Positions 11,595 through 23,549 of a DNA stretch of 64,000 bases are shown here, in pieces; position 1 is the first letter of the stretch; the number at the start of each line of letters is the position of its first letter. The DNA is from Chaetoderma sp. LZ-2023a. Lineage: Eukaryota; Mollusca; Caudofoveata; Chaetodermatida; Chaetodermatidae. The translations under genes and the position numbers were made by a program. The notes beneath the pieces were generated by a model. It was not told the DNA's origin, ran no database searches, and worked only from the letters and a program-made list of their open reading frames with translations. The stretch is from positions 13,622,166 through 13,686,165 of the forward strand of contig CM067365.1 in NCBI GenBank assembly GCA_034401795.1, read 5' to 3'.

Positions 11595-14120
11595 TACGCG
11601 TGGGAGAAGGATATTAATATGTATGTGTTGCTCTTTTACCACTGGCAACTGATAATAGGGCAGAAATTGCCATACTAATTCTGCCCAGCTGCTTTAAATA
11701 AGTCAGCGTTACATCATCATTTTCAGATACAAGTGGACATTGGGTCAAAGTAGGAATTGATAATTGTCATTCAGTTTTAAATATTATGTGTATTTATGCA
11801 CCTACTTCTCATGGATCTCGTTGTCGTATATTTACTGATGCATTTGCTAGCTTTCAAGATAATGAATGCGAAAATTTAATTTTATGTGGGGATTTTAATT
11901 GTGTTTTAGGCCAAAATAAAGATAGGAAACCCACCACTGGATATAATGATACGTCTCATAATTAATTGAAACGTGTCTGCGATTGTGAAGATTTATTTGA
12001 TAGTTATAGAGAAATGAATCCTGAAGGAACCGATTTCACCTGGTTTTCTAATGATGGTAGGTCAGCATCCCGATTAGACAGGATATATTTGAATCAATTG
12101 CTTAAAGGCAGTCTTACATAGCCTATCACGCTTCCAGTAGCATTTTCTGATCATAATATGGTGTGTATCAGTTTAGATAATGCTGACTGGATTAAGCAAT
12201 GGCCTGGGTTTTGGAAATTGAATAATTCCCTTTTATATGATATTAATTATCATCAGCGTATTGAAGGATTTTGAGCATATTGGCTTCGTAAAAACGATGA
12301 ATATGAACATCTGGTGCCGTGGTGGGAAGATGGCAAATCTGGTTTGGCTCATATTTCACGACAGTTTGCAAATAAAAAGACCCGTGATAGGCATAAATGT
12401 AAGAAGACCTTGGATACATTTTTACTCTGAATTTCAGGTAAAGTTAATGCCGGTGATGAAAGTTACAATGCCCTCTTATTAAAAATAAAGAATCAAATTA
12501 ATGATTTAGATCATTATGCTTTTGAAGGCGCAAAGATTTGATCAAGGGCGCAATTACAAGCGGAAGGTGAGAAGCCTACCAAATGTTTTTGTAGTTTTGA
12601 AAAGGCAAGAGGTGTTGAAAAGCTTATCCGATGGCTAAAATTTACGAATGGTGTTGTGATCAACTCGAATATAAATATGATAAACGCTGTTCATTCATTT
12701 TACAGTGAGTTGTATACATCCGAAGGTAGTGACGAAGCAGCAACAACATTTCTTCTAGGCAACTTAAAAAAGCGATTGCCCGATTCTGGCTGTGAAAGTT
12801 GTGAACAACACCTGTCGTTAAATAATTTAACCGGTTTTACACGGTATGAAGGCAGGTAAAGCTCCAGGACGTGATAGACTTACATCCGAATTTTACCGCA
12901 CATTCTGCCACATGCTTGGACCATCGTTTCAGCAAGTGGTACATAATATAGTCGAGTGTGGCGCCTTCCTTTTCCCATGTCTCAAGCATATGTACAAATT
13001 CTGTATAAGAGAGGTGACAGGGAAGAATTGAAGAATTATCGACCAATATCTCTACTTTGTGTCGATTATAAGATAATTTGAAGAGCGTTGTCATTGAAAT
13101 TAGGTAGAGTATTAGATGAGGCTATTGATCATGATCAGATATGTGGTATTTCCGGCAGAAGTATATTGACGAATGTCATGTTGATAAGGGATTTAATTAA
13201 TATAGTTGAGAAGGGCGGCATTTCTGCGGCTGTTGTTGGACTTGATAATGAAAAAGCCTTTGATCGTCTCGAGTGGAATTTTCTTTTCAAGCCCTTAAAT
13301 TGCATTATATTAGGCCCAACTTTTATTAAATGGGTCAAGATATTATATACAAAGATAACTAGTCGATATCTGGTCAATAACCATTTGTCTGATGAAATTG
13401 TAGTGGTACGTGGAGTAAGATAATGACATTTCCTGTCGCCACACTTATTTGTGATTGCGATGGAATAACTCGGACCAACATTGCGAAGAGACATCACTTT
13501 TAAAGGGGTAGTCATACTTGGAATAGAGAGACCATTAATGGTCTCCTAATACTCTGATGATACAACGATTTTCAATGGACAAAATTCAGATTTCTCTTCC
13601 CTAGACAAGAGCGTGCAGATTTTTAGGAGCGGTTTGGGGCTAAAAATTAATAAGGAGAAATCTGTCTTGGTCCATGGAGTAATCGACGTGACCAAATAAT
13701 GGGCATAAAGTGGTCAGCTAATAATATTAAAGTTCTACGAATTTACTACAGCAGGAAGATGGATCCACTAGTGAATTGGACAAATCGCACTAGGAATGTT
13801 AAACAAATACTTTCTAATTGGAAACGTCGCCGTCTGTCCATCTTTGGCCGGGCTTTTGTTATAAATAACCTCGTTATATCTGGATTGTGGTACCCAGTTT
13901 CTATTATCCAAATGCCAAAACATGTTGAGGATGAAATTAATAAGTTAATCTTGTCATATATATTGCGAAATAAAACAAATGTTGTGCCTCATGCCGTATG
14001 TGTGAATGGTAAATTAAACGGAGGGTTGTTAATTAAGTGTCCTACAGTTTTGTGTATTTTGTCAGTAAACTATTTTTGGGTAGGAATGTTTTCCAGACGA
14101 CCCTTTGATCGTGTTGCCAA
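11595..14120 (+). pseudogene. L1/Tx1-type LINE ORF2 pseudogene (endonuclease + RT)
   Basis: Reading across frames, an apurinic-type endonuclease comes first: SGHWVKVGIDNCHS, IMCIYAPTSHGSR, CGDFNCVLG (about 11,886), GTDFTWFSNDG, SRLDRIYL and FSDHNMVCISL. The reverse transcriptase follows: MKAGKAPGRDRLTSEFYR (12,846), NYRPISLLCVDYKII (13,033), DHDQICGISGRSI, EKAFDRLEWNFLF (13,250), SPHLFVIAMELL and YSDDTTIF (13,549; the usual YADD has Ala to Ser). Post-RT text at 13,780-14,090 includes GRAFVINNLVISGLWYP. Several stops (for example after YNDTSHN and DYKII) and frameshifts make it inactive. It runs directly into an AGT microsatellite. The gap between block D1 and D2 homologies in copy 1 contains this element, and copy 2 lacks it, so it probably inserted after the duplication. 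Confidence 0.88.
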
Positions 14121-14124
14121 AAAA

Positions 14125-14154
14125 GATAGTGGTAGCAGTAGTAGTAGTAGTAGT

Positions 14155-14193
<39 letters not shown>

Positions 14194-14197
14194 TGTT

Positions 14198-14258
<61 letters not shown>

Positions 14259-14289
14259 CAGTAGTAGTAGTAGAAGTAGTAGTAGTAGT

Positions 14290-14387
<98 letters not shown>

Positions 14388-14402
14388 CTAGTAGTAGTAG
14401 TA
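14125..14402. repeat. AGT microsatellite
   Basis: About 270 bp of AGT with AGC interruptions, immediately downstream of the LINE coding remnant. Poly-Ser, poly-Val and poly-Thr/Tyr ORFs are artefacts. Confidence 0.97.
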
Positions 14403-14414
14403 TGAAACACTCGA

Positions 14415-16240
14415 AACGTTCAATCTATTAATGAAAGATCATTATAATTCTGAAATCCTAAGAGGTTGTATTTGTCACTATGTTTTGTTACACATTGGCC
14501 ATAGCTTTCAGTCACTGTAGTGAATGGCTCGAGAGGTGAACACAAATAATGAAATATGCTAAATGACGAGAGCTGATGCGAATATTCGAAATAAAAATGT
14601 GTGTGATAAGAATACTCTCGAGCACCAAATTCGTATCAGATGTATCGCACTCGTTAAGGGCGATTTCATTTGTAATTGGATAAATCTCATTTGAAACACT
14701 AATTTCAAAATACTAAATTCATGTTAGAAATTTAATAGGTACTGGCAACAAGCTTGCGCATGATGCTCTATATATGTTATGAGTCACTAGATTTGTGGAT
14801 AGACAGTCTGCAGACACGACAATTGGCTGTAAAACATATATGCATGCGAATACTTCTACTAAGATGTAAATTATTTTCTCATATTTATTGTTAATTTGTT
14901 ACCAAATCTGTTATAGAAAAAACATTATCTGCTCACAGTTCCTATTTGCACATTTGTTTAATTAGGAATTTGTGATGTAAAACAAGTTATCCAGAGGCCT
15001 AGTGGTCCAACTGTTCGGTCAAGCTTCGCTGGCTTTGTCCGTCTTTCAACAATTGAAATGGAAGCCATAGCCACTGGTACAACTTTGACCCTGGGGTAGA
15101 CTTGTTTCCAATTCACTTGAGAGACACTATATTAAATGTCTTTCTCGCATGAACATGGACGTTATTTCATTCCAGAAACGCTTTGACCACTTTGAAAATA
15201 TCCACTGGCAGCGTGCAAATTAATTGTCCAATACACTGGACATATTTCTGCCACAGTAACAAAGTTCTCGTCTTATCTGAGCTGGCAGGCTTAAGACACA
15301 GCGTGTACAAACGATACATAACTGCTGTCGCAACAGCTATAACTGAGAAATGGTTCAGATGATATCAGTGACTCCTATTTATCCATTCATCATCCGTGAA
15401 GCAGAAGTATTCTGTACAGCCAGGTCAATGAGAAACTGTTATGCTGTCAAATAAACATATCTGCATTCACACCGCAACCACATTTATGGTAATAGCTGCT
15501 ATTAACTATCCGTCTAACTAAAACACCAGACAGTAATTCCAATGGCCAATAACTCTAGGCCTGCTGGATATTTTGAAAATGTTTGACTGAAATTTGCTTG
15601 TGGCTTAGCCACCAATAACTCTCAGTCAAACTGTGTTCAAAATATTCAACATATATGTACTTAAACCCCGTGGAAAATGTAGTCTGCATAAGTTTGGCAG
15701 GCAGACTGTTGAGACTACGCATCCGTTATTGTTTTTCCTCCATAAAAATAGCTGGATGACTTGTTATCAATTGATAGCAGGCATTCGATCACGTTTTTAA
15801 TATCTGAGCAACATTACACTTGTCAATAGTTTGCTTCATACTGTTATGTTGTATAGGTTTGATGGTGGGTGAACTTTTGTTCTGTTGTATTTGCTTCTTT
15901 TTGTATTTATTTTGTGCTATTTTATCGCTTGCACCAGCACGCATATCACACACCGAATACGCGCAATATATACATTATTAAGTAAACGGTTATATTTATA
16001 ATCTAACGATTTCCCTACTAAGTTCCTGGTCATAATTGATGTGGATTAAGTTTGAGCATTATGCAATTGAAGCAATGTCCGAAAAACAGATGCAATCAGT
16101 GCACTAAGTGTTTTTGAAAACGACATTATCTTAGAGTTGCTACGTAACTGAACATTAACCTTTTGCAATGTGAGTATCAGAACATATGGAATAATGTGAA
16201 AACGTTGTTTAATGCAAAATAGTATAGGTCAGCAACAGCC
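14415..16240 (+). repeat. Segmental block D2, copy 1
   Basis: Collinear with 34,830-36,290: TTCTGAAATCCTAAGA, TGTTACACATTGGCC, AATTGTCCAATA, GTCTTATCTGAGCT, TCATCATCCGTGAAGCAGAA, a class B hairpin, GCATCCGTTATTGTTTT, then TATCACACACCGAATACGCG/ATGCGCG, in the same order. A shorter third relative lies at 21,115-21,465. No coding potential recognised. Confidence 0.85.
15570..15655. repeat. Hairpin element, class B
   Basis: Arms ATATTTTGAAAATGTTTGACT and AGTCAAACTGTGTTCAAAAT flank an inner stem TGGCTTAGCCA. It is the counterpart of the hairpin at 35,600-35,685. Confidence 0.7.
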
Positions 16241-17024
16241 ACATCACTGGGCAGTGCATGAACAATATGGGACATTCGGTTTCTATCAAGCGCTCCACGC
16301 CCATGTATTTCAGAATCAGTCTATATTAAATATTCCTCTATGTTGACTACCTTCACTCTGTCTTCTAATAATAACACACATTATAATGGTAGCATGTACT
16401 CTTTGCATTGCAAGCCACAGAGCCGCAGTGTGTTTAAGAATATGCATCACAATTATCTCGAGCTAAAGATTTACACAGATTTGGGCTCACTTGAAGACCA
16501 CCGAGCGTGGAACCTTTGAGTTCTAATGCTGATATGTTCCATACACCATTTAAAAGCTAATTTAAATATCTTTGCACATACGAGTACTGTTTTCCCGTCA
16601 TAACGAACACATTAAAGACCCCGTGAAGCAATATTGCGCTAGAAAATATGCAACCTTTGGCTAGGCAGCCTACCATTGAAATTATATTTCCCAGAGATCA
16701 TTGACTCTTCTGTTCGTGCTATGCATCATTTACTAGACGATTATATAGGTGTTAACTATATTTGCAGCTACTAAGACGATAACATATAGCTTTGTAAGAG
16801 AGCATTTTAAATCACTGTGCTTTTCGAGAACGTATAACGCCACAATTCACAGGAATGTACGGTTGCTCAAAGGCTTTACCCTTAAACGACACCGACAATA
16901 TTCATTGAGATCTGCATACATTTTAATTCTCCGAACAACTCCTTTGACTGTTTGAGGGGCTCTTGGATCGTCTATATCTCGATTTCCCTCACTACCCATC
17001 TCGTTCAATCTCTCCTCATGTCTA
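16241..17024. other. Unassigned stretch
   Basis: Only ORFs under 70 codons; nothing recognised. Confidence 0.4.
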
Positions 17025-17740
17025 CATTGTCATAATTGTATGCAGCTGTATTTCCCTAGAATGCAGTATCTTCAGACATATACTTATGCACCTGGGTGCA
17101 CACATGCATATATCCAGGAAGATATGAAAAACCCCGCACACTGTGCATGCTACAGTCTTGTCATTAGCTGCTGGCCAGTAGCTCACTACTGGTGGAGCAA
17201 TTCTATTATGATAACGTTGGATACATAGTGCATGGCATTTCTAATGCTACACGCCGACTGATACCAGAACTCAATCGTGTACACTTTTCAATAGAAGAGA
17301 TCATCAGAGAGGTTAATTGTTGTCTGAGAACGGCTTTCTTGGTTTCATTGACGAGTGCCTATGGAGCCATGCCCATGTATGTTGTTTTCCTCCGAAAATG
17401 TCCTGCTATGTGAACATCATTGAATGCCTACCAGGGATAGGTCAATTCACATTCGTTGTCCATTGCAATTATCTCAGTCTCAATATTCACCAACTATTGA
17501 TCCTAATGTCGAGTTTTCGACATGTTATTGCCAAATAATAGCAATCCCAGTTGGTTTGATGAGGGGCATGAATCCAGGATAACATTAATGTGTTTGATTC
17601 TCTCCCACGCTGACAGCCCAAGCTTTACATAGCAGCCCTGCCCACTAACGGTTCGGCGCATATCACCAAATAAATATTCATGCTCCTCCTTACGCAAACT
17701 AGCATCTACCAATTATTTATGAATATGTTCTTAGCATATA
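17025..17740 (+). repeat. Dispersed block E, copy 1 (no MITE)
   Basis: Aligns with 44,510-45,660: CAGACATATACTTATG, GGTGCACACA, ATCATCAGAGAGGTTAATTG, TGTCGAGTTTTCG/TGCCGAGTTTTCG, CATGTTATTG and TAGCATCTACCAA are in the same order. Copy 2 is longer because a CRE-MITE sits within it, which makes this copy the empty-site reference. ORFs of 60-73 codons here are not conserved as proteins by eye. Confidence 0.8.
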
Positions 17741-18137
17741 CCAGTTGAAACTGGTATTGTTGTACACCCTACTCTTCTACAAGGCATTGCTTCCAGTCTT
17801 TCCTATTGGTTGAAATTGAGAATTTACGAGATATAATATGCTTCTGATTGGACATGACTACTCCTCACATGGCATTCAGGATGGTATATAGACCACATAC
17901 ATCCTTACGATCATTGTCGCAGTTTGGAATGCATCATAACTTATTAACATAACGCGGTCATCGATGAGGCAATTATAATACAATTTGCACAAATTCACGG
18001 TCAGAGAAAAAGATATATGGAATGAGTTCGTCAACGGAGCATTTACGGTGAATACCAGCAACATGTCAATTCACAAGAATATGTATTGACTCGGTGATGG
18101 AGCACGTGAACTAAGCTGCTACGGTGCATGTTGGAAT
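17741..18137. other. Unassigned stretch
   Basis: Nothing recognised. Confidence 0.4.
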
Positions 18138-18464
18138 ATGTGGTATATGTATTGCCAGGATTCTCAAATGAGAAAGTACTTAGCAGAAGCATCACCACAA
18201 ACAAAAGGGTGCATTATAGTTCATTCACGTATAAGGTACCAGGACAACTGTATTCGCCATCTCAAAACAATTCTAGCTGAGTGTAATATTCTCACGGTTA
18301 AAGGAATCGCAGGTCGTTCAGATGCTATGTTCAAATTGATAGCAAATGAAGCTATACAACTGAAACTTCAGGAGGTGATCCTCAATACAGAGGAGCTCGG
18401 CTTAAAACCCTTTACGTCATCTATAGTAGGACGACACAACGTGTGGACAACGATGACAAACTAA
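18138..18464 (+). CDS. Unrecognised 108-codon ORF
   Basis: Open from about 18,138 with text such as EASPQTKGCIIVHSRI, HLKTILAECNILTVKG and EAIQLKLQEVILNTEELG. Composition looks protein-like, but I do not recognise a domain. It lies upstream of, and on the same strand as, the decayed PIN-like ORF at 18,780, so it may be the front part of that broken gene. That link is inference. Confidence 0.3.
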   Translation: MWYMYCQDSQMRKYLAEASPQTKGCIIVHSRIRYQDNCIRHLKTILAECNILTVKGIAGRSDAMFKLIANEAIQLKLQEVILNTEELGLKPFTSSIVGRHNVWTTMTN

Positions 18465-18779
18465 ACCAATTGTCATGGAATTGCTTGCTGGCAAGGATGT
18501 AATTATGAAATTAGGGAATGAAGTTCTGATCATCAGGGCAACAACATCACTCTTTGCGCGACTTCTTGTAATAGTAAGTTGATCATGAGATACAGTAGAC
18601 CTTAAAGAATTGAAGAAGTGATAGGGTTACAGTAACTATCAAATGCAAATATAATTCTCCTTCAAGATGATGAATTGATAAATCCCTTAACTGCCAAGTG
18701 TACGGTACTAGCACGTCTAGAAAGTATCATGGCTCCTGCTGTGGATGAGGTTACGGAGAGTGCAAACTAATTCTTAGAG

Positions 18780-19410
18780 ATTGAACTACATGTACCGATA
18801 AGAATGGCCTGCCCCATAATCGATGGAAAGGCAGTTGCTCAGGAACTCATGTCAGAACGTGAGGGAGGTGTAAGGAACTCGATACAGCCTATGCGCATAT
18901 TAGCAAAAGTAAGGCCATATCATTGAAAGAAGCTACAAGAGACCAGAAAAGGTTAAAAAAGCGGCAAAGGGCAGGTGTCTCTTCAATAATACAGCAGACA
19001 TCAAATATGCTAAATCATTTCCCGCCAGCAATGACACAAGGGACGTATTAACAATGTTTCCTGCAGATAGCTTAATTGATAGTGGATCTCCAAAGAAAAT
19101 AGTGGCCACCGTGAGAAGGAGTGTGTAATATTTTCTCTGCATGCTGAACAGCTTGGCCAGGTTGGCTGAATGTGAACTCATGTTCCCTGGACCCAGACGT
19201 GTTACTTCTTGCTGTGAACACAGTCAAATAACTAGGAGATGATGTAGCTGTAATTATGGGCATCGGAGAAAAACGTCGCAGAGTTCTACTGAAACCAATA
19301 TATGACCATCTCGAGCCACAACGAGCAAAGGCCATCATCAACTGACATGCCCTGCCTGGGTGTGATACAACTGGGAAACTCCAAGGAAACGGGAACCTGA
19401 TTTGATTCAA
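18780..19410 (+). pseudogene. Decayed PIN-like 'GCDTTGK' family ORF
   Basis: Interrupted frames recall a multicopy invertebrate ORF family whose members contain a nuclease-like acidic signature followed by HALxGCDTTGK. Visible pieces: LHAEQLGQVG near 19,140, DPDVLLLAVN near 19,190 (the family usually has SPDTDV), DDVAVIMGIGEKRRRVLLKP near 19,235, PIYDHLEPQRAKAI near 19,300 and HALPGCDTTGKLQGNGNL near 19,345. Stops interrupt between these pieces. Family knowledge is from memory of many uncharacterised invertebrate proteins; their biochemical role is not established to my knowledge. The copy ends in a CAG/CAA microsatellite. Confidence 0.6.
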
Positions 19411-19414
19411 AACA

Positions 19415-19900
19415 TTTCGTAGTCGTCGTCGTCGTCAGCAGCAGCAACGACAGCAACTGCAGCGGCAGACACAGCAGCAGCAATAACAGGCGCACCAACA
19501 ATATATAATCATATACTTCGTTATCACACACACCATGGCGGCAGCAGACGCATTAGCAGCAACAACAACCGCGGCAGCAACAACATATGATCATATACTT
19601 CGTTATCACACTCACTATGGTCACTGTATCAGTATCACAAGCAGCACATTACTATCATTATGATCAGCAACGACAGTGGTTTCGCCAGGAGCAGCAGCAG
19701 CAACAACAATAACAACAACAACAACAACACCAACAACAACAACAACAACAAAAACAACAACAACAACAAACAAAAACAGCGGCGGCGTCGTTGGAGGTGC
19801 CGGTGGATGAGGTGGTGGCTGAGGCGGCGGCGGCACTCAACTGCGGCGTCGTCGGCGGCGATGACGACGTCATCGTCATCATCAGCAGTACCATAACATC
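19415..19900. repeat. CAG/CAA/CGG triplet-rich region
   Basis: Compound triplet runs at 19,415-19,500 and 19,685-19,775 pass into CGG-rich sequence (19,780-19,870). A motif ATATATAATCATATACTTCG / ATATGATCATATACTTCG with CGTTATCACACAC is duplicated at about 19,501 and 19,585. ORFs here are repeat artefacts. Confidence 0.85.
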
Positions 19901-19942
19901 ATCTACATGATTAGCAGTATCAAGTTGGCGCATGGCCGGCAT

Positions 19943-21110
19943 TAATGTAGCCTATCTAAAACAATAAAGAAGGTCAACTTTATCCTTCATATCATTGGGT
20001 CAACTATATCGGTAAAATATGATCCTTTTGAATGGCTCTTGTAACGACATTCAAATTGCGGATATACCGAAATGTTTCCATTCTGTCGTTGTGACATGGC
20101 TTAAACCTGGCCCTAAACTACCCCTAACGTGGTTTAAATGTATTTAATATTTATTAACTGGTGCATGTTGTAATCGAATGAGAAATACAAAGATGTAGTA
20201 AGAAGGCGCGGTGAGGGGTGGGGTAGGGGGGGGGGGCAGTGCTAGCAGTCGGTGATTGGCTTGCCTGAGGGTTACATAGACAAATTGATCAACGGGTTAG
20301 GCGTGTGCATTCCGCTAGCAGAGTACGCTCATAGTTCAATTGTAAAGCGATTCCCATCTTGTCAAATAAATCATGCATGTCATGATCTTCAGATGTTCAG
20401 TAATGACGGTTTTCCAATTAAGTCATGCCGTTATCTAGTTGGATACCTAACTGCTTCCAAGATAATTTTAAGACAATATAGGCAGTATCGGCAATACATG
20501 TAATGTAGGTGTTATTCAGGAAGACGGTTAGCCAATCATATTGTAGAGAGGTGAACTACGTGCAGCTATTACTTGGTAAAGGCATGCATTTTGACTGACT
20601 TAACCATTGCTCTGAAATAAACATCATTTAGCCAAAAAAGTTATTATTCTCTTTCTGAGTAAATCTAGTGTGAGTATATGGTTTGGAATAGCGATTTCTA
20701 CATGGGCGATTTTAAAACACATTTGGCGGTTCTTGAGACAATAAACATGATTATTCAAAACCACGTGCTCAAGATGTTCTTGTCATAGTCGTGTGTTGAG
20801 CTATGATCTCACAGTCTGACATCGCCTCCCCTCACCGGCTTTGTGTGTTTTATTTTGATTACGGCATGTTCTTCGCACAGTCGTAGTTTTCGGTATATCG
20901 TAGACTAATATACAGCTTATTTATTGAGTGAATTATGATTAATATCGCGTCTTGGCCCTATAGATGCATGCGTTATTTCGCGATGTTTGACATACTTTGA
21001 CTGGACTATGCTGCTCTCTCGTCCAAAGTGATTTGTACATATTCTCATGAATCACACTCATATTGAAACCAATTTACAGTATCTGACCTGCCAGGTTTAA
21101 TGCCTTAAGG
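19943..21110. other. Unassigned stretch
   Basis: A poly-G run lies at 20,226-20,236. An 83-codon ORF at 20,252-20,503 (GYIDKLINGLGVCIPLAEYA) is not recognised. The rest shows no coding or repeat signal that I can match. Confidence 0.4.
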
Positions 21111-21114
21111 ATCA

Positions 21115-21465
21115 CAGTTTGCACAATCTTCCTAACACAGAAACAATATTAACATCGTAAACTGAGAAATGTTAGAGATGATATCAATATCCATTCATCA
21201 TCATTGAAGCAGAGGTTTCCTGTCCAGCAAGGCCAATGATAAATCATTCTGTCATGTAAACATATCGTGATCAGATAGCATGCAGATAGATACTAATCAG
21301 TGTAATTGAGAAGACGCATCCATTATTGATTTTTCTACCGTGAAATAGTTGGATTGTTTGTTTTCTTTCGGTAGCAGACAGCCGACCCCGTCTTCAATAT
21401 CTGAAGCATATTGGCTCTTCTTCCTGTTACTACATTGTTTATGTAAGTGTTTCCTTTTTACGTTG
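21115..21465 (+). repeat. Block D2 relative, third copy
   Basis: Aligns with 15,240-15,850 but lacks the class B hairpin and its flanks: AAACTGAGAAATG, CATTCATCATCATTGAAGCA, CCAATGATAAATC, then a jump to GACGCATCCATTATTGATTT. It shows that D2 is a dispersed family, not only a one-off duplication. Confidence 0.7.
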
Positions 21466-21914
21466 TTGTACACTCCGCCAGAATCTGTGTGGACTCTCGC
21501 CTGTGAACATGTCCACAAGCAAACCAGCCAGTGTCTGGATAAGGGCCTAAACGTATGCGGTACGCATACATATTTACCGGGGCTACTGTTATTGTTTCTC
21601 TGATCTTTGTAGGCCGTCTGCGAAACTATGATTTCCGAGACGGAAGGCGAACTTCGCGCGTGGCACTGTTTGCTTAAACTTGCAATAACATTTTTCTCGT
21701 CGATGTCCAAGAGACACGTCCATTGCCTGTGCATCCTTATTTTTATGACAACATCAACGAAGACGATGACTTGAATGCTGAGAGACATCTCGAGGGGGTG
21801 GGGTGGGGTGGGCGGGAGAGGTAGAGTGAGATGTGGAGAGAGGGTATACATAATACTTTTCTTTGCAAAGGATTTTGTTCAACAAATAATACGTACGTAC
21901 AACATTCCTGTGCG
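21466..21914. other. Unassigned stretch
   Basis: A minus-strand ORF of 184 codons covers 21,297-21,851 but overlaps the D2-type repeat and has no recognised motif. I treat it as chance. Confidence 0.4.
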
Positions 21915-22024
21915 TTCCTATTCGATTATACAGAGAAACTGAAATAATCTAAGCCCCAAATAAGCGAGAAAGTGATTGTGAAAACAAGGAGACACGTGCC
22001 CCAATGGATGAATGCGATCTGTCA

Positions 22025-22325
22025 CTAGAGTATATGACGTCACAGTCAAATACGTAACATTCAATAGTCCGTCAAGTTTACTAATTGTATGTCTTTGGTG
22101 CATGTAATATTTAATAAACATTCTCTTGAATATTTCTAAAATAATTTGCCACAGCACCCATTCAAATTTCGTTCCAAATATGCAACGGTATACCTGTATA
22201 GCTATCTTGAAAATGGGCGTGTGAGAATTTAGAGTTCAAGGTATATAAATCGATCTCAATGTGCACAACACGTGGGCGGAGCATAGCTAGAGATGGGCGG
22301 GGCATAACTAGAAATGTGTCACTCT
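22025..22325 (-). mobile_element. CRE-MITE inside inverted-pair arm 1
   Basis: TGACGTCA at 22,034-22,041, TTTAATAAACATTC at about 22,110, a shrunken centre and the outer end GGGCGGAGCATAGCTAGAGA. The same insertion is seen in the partner arm, so it predates the separation of the arms. Confidence 0.7.
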
Positions 22326-22589
22326 ACCGTATCCTCTATATTATCTAGCATATAGATATAGAATTGCGGGACCATCTAAGGAAATGATACACTAGATTAA
22401 GTAATAATGTATGTTATAGTATAGCGTCACCTGAATAGAATATTATTTTTAATGCGACTGATGTGTGGGAGACACGTAATAAGGCAGTTTATTCAAGTGA
22501 CGCCATGGCATACACTATTACTAATATCGTGTTCTCACTAGAGAGTTAATCAGATAACGCCATACTTATTCAGTATGGTGTTATTCCTG

Positions 22590-22792
22590 ATTAAGTCTCT
22601 AATGAGAATACGTCCTTAGTCTCTGGTGAGAACATGTCCTTAGTCTCTAGAGCGAACACGACCTTAGTCTCTCGTGAGAACACGGCCTTAGTCTCTAGTG
22701 AGAACATGGCCGTAGTCCTTAGCGAGAACGTGGCCTTAGTATCTAGTGAGAGCACGGCCATAGTCTCTAGTGAGAACACGGCCTTAATCCAT
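22590..22792. repeat. 24-bp minisatellite, 8 units
   Basis: Units of the form TCTCTAGTGAGAACACGGCC + TTAG repeat eight times at 24-bp spacing. The period is a multiple of three, which makes a chance minus-strand ORF with an eight-residue repeat (MFSLETKD-like). The same unit occurs at 53,690-53,845. Confidence 0.9.
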
Positions 22793-22924
22793 TATAATAT
22801 TATATAATAATAGGCTACCGTCACCGTAGCCGCATTACAAAAACGTGTATGTTAGTTGGTCGCTAAATGCTTACATAATGCGACAGGCTGTTACAAAACA
22901 GGGCATCTAAGTTCCATATTCAAT

Positions 22925-23025
22925 AGAGGATCTATTTCTCGTTATGCCCCGCTCATTTCTAGCTAAGCTCCATCCATGCTTTTCAGGTGTTGAGATCGAT
23001 CGAACCCTGCATTCCCAGAGTTACA
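22925..23025 (+). mobile_element. CRE-MITE outer-end fragment
   Basis: TCTCGTTATGCCCCGCTCAT, TAGCTAAGCTCCATCC and GAGATCGATCGAACCC match the non-CRE end. The centre and the CRE end are absent. Confidence 0.65.
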
Positions 23026-23549
23026 ACATCAAGGAAACGACATGTTGTACATATAGGATTGTCTTGTGGGAAGTCATGATCCCGCTGGACATCTTATATG
23101 TACGAGTAAGTCCCGAGTGAAATTCATGTGTGAATACCAGGTGAGCTAATAGACTATGTCACCATGTATATTAAGATGCACTGATCAGCGGCTATGTTTA
23201 GATATGTTACCAGCACTGATCATCATCTATATTTAGATGTATTACCAGCATCTTATTATTTGGATATATATTATCAGCACTGGATGACTGGCAGGAGGTA
23301 CGTCAGCTAGTGTGCAGGTACAGTTTCATAGAAACTGAATCGAGTATGACGCATGACGGTTAGCACCAGGTTGGAATCAATCAAAGGGATTAGATAAGAC
23401 AAACGGACTGTGCGTGGGACAAGATAAGCCGAAAATAATCCGGCTATGAGGAATGGTAACTCGTGTGCCGATTAACTTTAGCATTCTACAAGTTGTCGAC
23501 TAATAGGTAATGAACATGACATGGACATTGTAGCGTCCTGTAGGCATTA
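23026..23549. other. Unassigned stretch
   Basis: Contains three loosely repeated TTTAGATATGTTACCAGCA-like words around 23,190-23,280. Nothing else recognised. Confidence 0.4.

Larger units (their letters stand above)
21915..22815 (+). repeat. Long inverted pair, arm 1
   Basis: Reverse complement of 53,655-54,500. Shared features in mirror order: the CTTAGATTATTTCAG edge, AAACAAGGAGACACGTG, a CRE-MITE, GGGAGACACGTAATAAG, TTCAAGTGACGCCATGGCAT, a small hairpin around ATACTTATTCAGTATGG, then a 24-bp minisatellite. No protein recognised. Length about 0.9 kb with moderate divergence. Confidence 0.85.

Noticed and set aside
14042-14431. Poly-Ser, poly-Val and poly-Thr/Tyr ORFs
   Set aside because: AGT microsatellite artefacts; only the first part of the plus-strand ORF (to about 14,120) is LINE-derived.
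22591-22779. Minus-strand ORF with an eight-residue repeat, possibly a repeat protein
   Set aside because: The 24-bp minisatellite gives this automatically, and the partner array at 53,690 does not keep an open frame.
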